Shown here piece by piece: positions 6,891 through 11,764 of a stretch of DNA of 11,764 bases (its first letter is position 1; each line of letters opens with the position of its first letter). Source of the DNA: an uncultured Muribaculaceae bacterium (GTDB lineage Bacteria; Bacteroidota; Bacteroidia; Bacteroidales; Muribaculaceae). Location: the NCBI GenBank assembly GCA_910584525.1, contig CAJUAT010000069.1:1-11764 (forward strand), read 5' to 3'. Under the pieces are notes generated by a model, which saw only the letters and a program-made list of their open reading frames with translations, was not told the origin of the DNA and made no database searches. A program made the position numbers and the translations under genes.

Positions 6891-9416
6891 ATGAAACAAT
6901 GTGAGAAATGCCATAAAGAGAATCGCGATAGGGCTGTGTTTTGCCGTCATTGCGGTACGAGATTTGCAGAGGCTGCCGAAGATCCGGCCGCAGAGATGAC
7001 GTATGACAACAGCGGTGATAACCTGAGCTGTATCGTGGGAATGGAGGCGCAAAAAGCCGAAATACGCGACTTTGTATCTACAATCAATACCCTGATAAAA
7101 CAGCGGGGGCGGAAGATAATCAACACTATGAACTTGAATGTGCTGATTACCGGACCGGCCGGCAGTGGCAAGAAAAAACTCGTAAACGCGCTCGCCGCCA
7201 TGATGATAGACAATGGCATATTTGATTTCAAGAAAGGCAAGTACCTTTCACCGTTAAGCATCGACACCCTGGATCTTGACGAGGGGAATATAGAATTTGT
7301 GAGCGTTGACGACGCCCACAAGCTATTGCCTCGCGACAAGTCGGAGGAACTCACCGGATCGCCGCTGGAATATCTGTTTACCAATGCAGCGAGTTCGCTC
7401 GACCTTGACGATCAGCATCTGATATTGATTGTCAGCGGAAGCCAAGAACTTCAGAGCTACATCGACGAGCGTCCGGCGCTGAAAGCTCTTTTTGGACTTA
7501 ATCTGAAACTCACCGACTATTCGCCTGTGGAAGTGGCCCAGATATCGGGTGCCGTACTGTACGATAAGTATTCGATGCGTCTCTCCGACAAAGCCAAAGC
7601 AAAACTTGAACGAGTGTTCAATTACGAGCGACGCAACAGCGACATATTCGCCAACGCGCATCTGGCTGTGGCTAAAGTCAACGAAATGGTTATGGCGGCC
7701 ACCCGAAGGGGCAAGGGCAAGAAGATCTCTGTGGTGCAGCCCGAAGATATTTCGGGTCGCGAATTCATTCCGAAGAGTATTGAGGAGGTGTTGAATGAGT
7801 TTGACAAATATGTCGGTGTGGATGAGATTCGCGACAACATGATCGGCATAGTCAACTCAATCAAAGCCTTCAGAAAACTGCATCCCGACAAAGCATACGA
7901 ACTAAAGGACCATTATCTGTTTCTGGGGAATCCCGGCACGGGCAAGACAACCATGGCTCGGGTGTTTGCCGATGCGTTGAGCGCTATGGGTGTGCTATCC
8001 TCGGGACAGCTCGTCGAGGTGGCTCCGAAAGATCTGAAAGGCCAATATCAGGGTCACACCGGACCTAAAGTCGATGCGGCCTTTGACCGGGCCATGGGAG
8101 GCGTGCTGTTTATCGATGAAGCATACGATATGTGGGGCGGCGAAGGCGACCAGTTCGGTGGCGAGGCTGTGACGGCGCTGATGAAGAATGCCGAGGACAG
8201 AAAGGGAAAGCTTGTCGTCATACTTGCCGGGTATCCGCGCGAGATGGGCATCTTCGCCACGGCCAATCCGGGCATTCCATCACGCTTCAATGTCACTGTC
8301 AACTTCCGCGACTATAATGCCGGAGAACTCACCGAGATTGCCCGGAGGATGGTAAGCGCGCAGGGATACTCGCTTGACGAGAGCGCCGAGAAAAGCATAG
8401 GAGGTTTTTTCGAGAAAATGGTGAATACCAAGACGAAGGATTTCGCCAATGCTCGCGATGTGCGCAATGCGGTAGACAAGGCCATCAGGAATCACAACAA
8501 CCGTATGCAGAAAGCACCCGACGCGGCAGCTGAGTTCACTCTGTCGCTGGCTGATTTCACCGGTACTGACGATAAACCGCCCATGACAGTTGACGAAGTG
8601 CTCGCCAAACTCGACGACCTGATAGGCATGGCCGATATTAAAAATGAGATACGCAAGCTTGCCAACGTTGCGATGGTCAACCGTATGCGCATGGAACGCG
8701 GACTCGGCGGCTCGGCTTTGCAGCCGATAAATATAATACTGACAGGCAATCCCGGCACTGGCAAGACCACGATAGCCAAGCGTCTTGGCGAGGTGCTTCA
8801 TGCCGCCGGCGTCCTGTCGACCGACAAGGTTGTCGAACGTGAGGCCAAGACCATTCTTTCGAGTTATGTCAACGCTTCGGGCAAGAATATGGACAAGGCT
8901 GTTGACGAAGCCATGGGCGGCGTGCTGTTCATTGATGAAGCATATAATCTGCTACCTGTTCCCGGAAGCCAGAACAATACGGGCAATGAGGCGCTTGATG
9001 CCCTGATGACTCGCATGGAGAACGATAAAGGCAAGTTTGTAGTGGTAATAGCGGGGTATGCCGACCGCATGGACGAACTTGTGCGCCGTGGAAATCCCGG
9101 ATTGATGAGCCGTTTCAACAAACGCTTCCATATCGACGACTACGATGCCGGGGCTCTTGTGAAGATTTTCAAGCTGAACATGAAAAAACGTCAGTTCGCT
9201 CTTACTCCCGACGCCGAAGAGAAACTCAACGCAACGGTAGAGAACATGGTGGCCAACAAGGGTCTGCATTTCGGAAATGCCCGCGAGGTTGTCAATCTGC
9301 TCAACGAAGTGATTGAGATGCAGGGCAACCGCCTCGCCATGGAGTATTCTTTCGACAATATTAACCCCGACGCGCTCACAACAATTGAGGCGTCCGACAT
9401 ACCGGAATGGTTATGA
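6891..9416 (+). CDS. Zinc-ribbon protein with three AAA+ domains, CbbX/SpoVK type
   Basis: The protein has 841 residues from ATG 6891. An in-frame TTG at 6846 lies inside the kinase gene, and the text between is not protein-like. A zinc ribbon opens the protein (C4, C7, C18, C21). AAA domain 1 is degenerate: its P-loop GPAGSGKK (88-95) has lysine where Ser/Thr belongs, and its Walker B reads VSVDDA (D140, D141). Domains 2 and 3 are intact and closely alike: Walker A GNPGTGKT at 346-353 and 619-626, Walker B LFIDEA with aspartates at 409 and 682, sensor-1-like segments LAGYPREM and IAGYADRM, and arginine fingers in PSRFN and MSRFN. These match the CbbX/SpoVK/EccA branch, ATPases that remodel bound proteins as rings. 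There is no membrane helix. Within this operon it is the likely ATP-driven motor, perhaps recruited or switched by phosphorylation. Its client is unknown. Confidence 0.93.
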   Translation: MKQCEKCHKENRDRAVFCRHCGTRFAEAAEDPAAEMTYDNSGDNLSCIVGMEAQKAEIRDFVSTINTLIKQRGRKIINTMNLNVLITGPAGSGKKKLVNALAAMMIDNGIFDFKKGKYLSPLSIDTLDLDEGNIEFVSVDDAHKLLPRDKSEELTGSPLEYLFTNAASSLDLDDQHLILIVSGSQELQSYIDERPALKALFGLNLKLTDYSPVEVAQISGAVLYDKYSMRLSDKAKAKLERVFNYERRNSDIFANAHLAVAKVNEMVMAATRRGKGKKISVVQPEDISGREFIPKSIEEVLNEFDKYVGVDEIRDNMIGIVNSIKAFRKLHPDKAYELKDHYLFLGNPGTGKTTMARVFADALSAMGVLSSGQLVEVAPKDLKGQYQGHTGPKVDAAFDRAMGGVLFIDEAYDMWGGEGDQFGGEAVTALMKNAEDRKGKLVVILAGYPREMGIFATANPGIPSRFNVTVNFRDYNAGELTEIARRMVSAQGYSLDESAEKSIGGFFEKMVNTKTKDFANARDVRNAVDKAIRNHNNRMQKAPDAAAEFTLSLADFTGTDDKPPMTVDEVLAKLDDLIGMADIKNEIRKLANVAMVNRMRMERGLGGSALQPINIILTGNPGTGKTTIAKRLGEVLHAAGVLSTDKVVEREAKTILSSYVNASGKNMDKAVDEAMGGVLFIDEAYNLLPVPGSQNNTGNEALDALMTRMENDKGKFVVVIAGYADRMDELVRRGNPGLMSRFNKRFHIDDYDAGALVKIFKLNMKKRQFALTPDAEEKLNATVENMVANKGLHFGNAREVVNLLNEVIEMQGNRLAMEYSFDNINPDALTTIEASDIPEWL

Positions 9417-9982
9417 GTGATTTGAAATGCCCGGCTTGCGGGGAAGAAATTCTTGAGGACAGCAAATTTTGCGACATGTGCGGCACGGAACTGCTGCAAT
9501 GTGTAAATTGCGGAACGTTGGGTACGCCTGACGACATGTTCTGTCCGGAATGCGGCAAGCCGATGGTAAGCCGAAAAACCTCGTCCGGCTCAAAGCCGAT
9601 TAAAACAGGAGGACAGACTCCGGCTACAGATGATGTAGATGACCCCCATGGAACCGGGCGGGGAGTCAGACGATCCAAGAAAATGGTATTGCGCTATAAG
9701 GGTGACGGCAATATACAAATTGTTGCGCAAGACAAAGCCCTCATTGGCCGCGAAAACAGTCCGTATATGTCGCAGATATCGAGTTTGCCCGATAACCTCG
9801 TATCGCGGCGGCATGCCCGATTTGAATTCAATAACGGCCAATGGTATATTGTAGATTTGAACAGCACTAACGGATGCGCTGTCAATGATGTTCTTACAGT
9901 GCCTAACGTTCCTATGCCGTTCGGTCCGGGTGATATTGTTGATATAGGCACTCATCTGTTTGAAGTGTTAGAGCGCTCTTAG
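9413..9982 (+). CDS. Double zinc-ribbon FHA-domain protein
   Basis: This 189-residue cytoplasmic protein starts at ATG 9413, whose ATGA overlaps the AAA gene stop and implies translational coupling. A second ATG two codons earlier at 9407 cannot be excluded. Two zinc ribbons come first (C6/C9 with C20/C23, and C30/C33 with C44/C47). A flexible linker of Ser, Gly and Asp spans about 52-85. A forkhead-associated domain runs from about 91 to 188 with the key family residues: G112-R113-E114, S131-R-R-H134, and N150-S-T-N-G154. FHA domains bind phosphothreonine peptides, so this protein probably reads marks made by the membrane kinase. The ribbons may link it to the other ribbon proteins. It is one gene before the phosphatase, as in other bacterial kinase/FHA/phosphatase sets. 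Confidence 0.93.
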   Translation: MSDLKCPACGEEILEDSKFCDMCGTELLQCVNCGTLGTPDDMFCPECGKPMVSRKTSSGSKPIKTGGQTPATDDVDDPHGTGRGVRRSKKMVLRYKGDGNIQIVAQDKALIGRENSPYMSQISSLPDNLVSRRHARFEFNNGQWYIVDLNSTNGCAVNDVLTVPNVPMPFGPGDIVDIGTHLFEVLERS

Positions 9983-9986
9983 AGAT

Positions 9987-10694
9987 ATGAAGTATGACTG
10001 TGTTTGTGACATAGGCTGCGTCCGTACTAATAACGAGGATATGGCTTATGCGGCAGGATGTCTCGTAAGAGACGGGAAGCGTTCGGATGTCTGCGAGCCA
10101 ATCTGCGCTTTCGCTGTCGCTGACGGTATGGGCGGATATGAGGGAGGCGAGATAGCTTCAGAAATCGTGGCACGTTCGTTTGCCGCCTTTATGAAAAATT
10201 TCAATCCCGCCGAGGACACTGAGGCAATAAGCGGTTTGAAGGAGTGGGCTGCGCAAGCAAATCGGCTCGTGACTGACACGGCGGCCATACGTACTGATCT
10301 TTCCGAGATGGGCACCACTTTCACCGGCATGGTTTTTCTCAGTGATAAGGCTTGGCTGATAAATGTCGGCGACAGCCGATGCTATAGATTAAGGAACGGA
10401 GTGCTAAAACAACTGTCGGTTGACCATTCCGAACGTGAGCGGACATGTAATCCTGACGTACCGTCCAACCTTATCTATAATTTTATGGGTAATTTGCCGG
10501 AGGAGTTCATTTCGGATATTACGGAACTTAACCCTATCCCCGGCGACACATATATGCTATGCTCTGACGGATTAAGCGATCTCGTCGATGATGATGCTAT
10601 TGAGGAAAATTGTTCTGACGCATCAAAGCTCATCGAGCTTGCAAAAGAAGCCGGAGGCTGGGATAACATCACTGTAATAACGATACAGATATGA
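9987..10694 (+). CDS. PPM/PP2C-family Ser/Thr protein phosphatase
   Basis: This 235-residue, single-domain, cytoplasmic phosphatase is of usual length for the bacterial PppA/PrpC/Stp type. All metal-binding acidic residues and motifs are present: NNED with E17/D18, VADGMGG with D46/G47, GTT at 110-112, VGDSR at 127-131, SDGLSD with D194 and D198, and GWDNIT with D226. It should hydrolyse phospho-Ser/Thr using Mn or Mg ions and so oppose the kinase encoded upstream, acting on it or on shared substrates. It starts four bases after the FHA gene and its stop overlaps the next start (ATGA). No added regulatory domain is seen. Confidence 0.95.
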   Translation: MKYDCVCDIGCVRTNNEDMAYAAGCLVRDGKRSDVCEPICAFAVADGMGGYEGGEIASEIVARSFAAFMKNFNPAEDTEAISGLKEWAAQANRLVTDTAAIRTDLSEMGTTFTGMVFLSDKAWLINVGDSRCYRLRNGVLKQLSVDHSERERTCNPDVPSNLIYNFMGNLPEEFISDITELNPIPGDTYMLCSDGLSDLVDDDAIEENCSDASKLIELAKEAGGWDNITVITIQI

Positions 10695-10807
10695 GCTTGT
10701 CGGATAGTTTTCATAAAATGCTTTCGGGGCACGAAGAAGATGCGGCAGTACAGGAAGATGTGGCCGAAATGTATTTAGTGCTCCTGAATGTGCTGAACGC
10801 GACATAA
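10691..10807 (+). CDS. 38-residue acidic microprotein coupled to the phosphatase gene
   Basis: Its ATG overlaps the phosphatase TGA as ATGA, the same arrangement as between the AAA and FHA genes, and it ends in TAA. The product is acidic (about seven Asp/Glu). A polar N-terminal half (MSLSDSFHKM) leads into a probable amphipathic helix, EEDAAVQEDVAEMYLVLL, ending NVLNAT. There is no signal or clear membrane segment. I recognise no family. The overlap argues that it is translated and could bind or tune the phosphatase, but a short chance ORF remains possible. Confidence 0.4.
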   Translation: MSLSDSFHKMLSGHEEDAAVQEDVAEMYLVLLNVLNAT

Positions 10808-10814
10808 CATGAAG

Positions 10815-10845
10815 CTCTGGAGTGAGAGGGGAGACATTTCCAGAG
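10815..10845 (+). other. Hairpin upstream of the lipoprotein gene
   Basis: CTCTGGA and TCCAGAG form a 7-bp stem around a 17-base purine-rich loop. An A-rich, T-poor stretch follows instead of a T-run, so it does not look like a standard terminator on this strand. It sits in the 84-base gap between the microprotein and the lipoprotein gene. It could be a leader structure, a processing site, or chance. Confidence 0.35.
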
Positions 10846-10891
10846 AAAAAGAAACAAACAAGAATACCAACACAAAATAAATCGAGACAAC

Positions 10892-11560
10892 ATGAAAAAA
10901 ATCAAACAGACAATGATGGCTCTGTTGGGAATTGTGGCCATGACGGCCTGTTCCAGCGGAGGTAATTCTTCCGAGAACTGCATGGTGTTCGGCGAGGTTC
11001 CGGCCATCTACGCTGACTATCAGGCGCAGCGTGAAAAAATCGAGGAATCGGCCCAAAAATCTGCAGCCGACTACGAAAAAGCATCGTCGCAGATTGACGA
11101 GCTTAATGAGGAATATCGAGCCAAAATCGAAGAAGCCGGCAAGAAGCTCGACGGCCAGCCCATAGAGATAACTCCCGACGAGGATTTCAACGTAGTGAGT
11201 CCGGTCAACCTGTCGTTCAAGGAATTTGCCAACAGAATGAGCTCCACGTATGATGTCAAGGGTGAAATCGTGACAGCTAAAGATATCAATCTGGATGTCA
11301 CTGATTCATGGCTGAAGTCGCATGACGTGCAATATCTGATGCTGCCGCTGATGCTTATTGGTTGCGATGAACAGGGTGCCGAAGTGACAAGTGTCAGAAT
11401 CGGATCCATCAAAGGTTTCAAAGTTATTGACGGCAAGCTTGTCCTTCCCGCAGGCACAAAGGCAGACCTTGAGACTACCTACTATGGCGACAACGAATAC
11501 GAAAGTTATGTCCGCGTAAAGTCAGTCAAGCTGGCTCTTGACACTGAAAAATTGGAGTAA
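10892..11560 (+). CDS. Predicted lipoprotein with coiled coil, unknown function
   Basis: This 222-residue protein has a lipoprotein signal: basic MKKIKQ, a hydrophobic stretch, and lipobox MTAC with the lipidated cysteine at 20. SSGGNSSEN follows, without a strongly acidic +2 segment. Residues about 38-85 form a probable coiled coil rich in Glu, Lys and Ala (ADYQAQREKIEESAQK). The C-terminal ~130 residues look beta-rich and have no recognised fold signature; a second cysteine occurs at 30 and a third at about 168. It should be anchored to an envelope membrane facing the periplasm or the surface. It is the last gene before a strong terminator and the only one separated by more than 26 bases. 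It may have its own expression level, yet it could be the envelope partner of the exported kinase and membrane-protein domains. Confidence 0.88.
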   Translation: MKKIKQTMMALLGIVAMTACSSGGNSSENCMVFGEVPAIYADYQAQREKIEESAQKSAADYEKASSQIDELNEEYRAKIEEAGKKLDGQPIEITPDEDFNVVSPVNLSFKEFANRMSSTYDVKGEIVTAKDINLDVTDSWLKSHDVQYLMLPLMLIGCDEQGAEVTSVRIGSIKGFKVIDGKLVLPAGTKADLETTYYGDNEYESYVRVKSVKLALDTEKLE

Positions 11561-11586
11561 CTGTCGGATTCTTGAATCAGAGTTTA

Positions 11587-11629
11587 CCCCGGGATGGCTG
11601 TTCTTTTCAAAAACTGAGTCATCCCGGGG
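11587..11629 (+). terminator. Strong hairpin terminator after the lipoprotein gene
   Basis: CCCCGGGATG and CATCCCGGGG form a perfect 10-bp GC-rich stem 26 bases after the TAA. Further partial pairing occurs inside the 23-base loop. AAATTATTT follows, a weak T-rich tail. This is the clearest transcription end in the window. The remaining bases to 11764 are A/T-rich and show no gene and no convincing promoter. Confidence 0.75.
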
Positions 11630-11764
11630 AAATTATTTGAGCATGTCAGTGATTTTAACATCTCTGATTTTGGTATAATAATCCGCAAAAATGGTATGTC
11701 GGGATGATGAATTATTTAAGTTTCGCAAGTATGTAATTTCAGAGATACGGGCATAAAAAAACGA

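Noticed and set aside
6846..9416. Type VII secretion EccA-like locus, because of the CbbX-type AAA domains
   Set aside because: No WXG100 proteins, EccC/FtsK ATPase or other ESX parts are visible, and the TPR domain of EccA is absent.
10809..10880. A 23-codon ORF directly after the 38-residue ORF (begins MKLWSERGDI)
   Set aside because: It is very short, ends in a low-complexity Lys/Asn/Thr tail that reflects A-rich leader DNA, and spans a hairpin. More likely the leader of the lipoprotein gene.
11660..11746. Inverted ATCTCTGA / TCAGAGAT, 8 bp, separated by about 70 bases near the end
   Set aside because: It is short enough to arise by chance in A/T-rich DNA, with no invertase gene or promoter visible nearby to support phase variation.

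Overview
The window looks like a chromosomal segment from a member of the Bacteroidales, plausibly a gut lineage such as Muribaculaceae. This rests on several features: intermediate GC content, start codons without recognisable Shine-Dalgarno sequences, a short 'MKK...TAC-SS' lipoprotein signal, and a LuxR-type response regulator style common in that order. The family-level placement is inference. Every convincing gene lies on the + strand.

Positions 1-514 hold the 3' part of a response regulator. Its receiver appears broken by a frameshift exactly where the phospho-acceptor aspartate should be. A 95-base spacer with a strong hairpin (542-570) follows.

From 610 to 10807 there is one tightly packed set of eight genes. 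Gaps are only 1-26 bases, and there are two ATGA stop/start overlaps, so this is almost certainly one operon. In order the genes are: a 55-residue membrane microprotein; a cytoplasmic protein with three zinc ribbons; a four-helix membrane protein with a large exported loop and a split C-terminal zinc ribbon; a 1203-residue membrane-anchored Ser/Thr kinase; a zinc-ribbon protein with three AAA+ domains of the CbbX/SpoVK type; a double zinc-ribbon plus FHA protein; a PPM/PP2C phosphatase; and a 38-residue acidic microprotein. After 84 bases with a second hairpin comes a 222-residue lipoprotein with a coiled coil. A perfect 10-bp stem terminator ends the region. The last ~130 bases show no gene.

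Together these read as a Ser/Thr phosphorylation module at the inner membrane. The kinase writes, the FHA protein could read, and the PPM phosphatase erases. The two-active-site AAA+ machine would do ATP-driven work on a client protein. Zinc ribbons in four of the proteins could provide a shared docking scheme. The exported parts of the kinase and of the four-helix protein, plus the lipoprotein, suggest that something is sensed or assembled in the envelope. No vWA, MoxR, secretion channel or toxin gene is visible, so the module does not match the TerY-type or type VI kinase/phosphatase/FHA sets. Its output is unknown.
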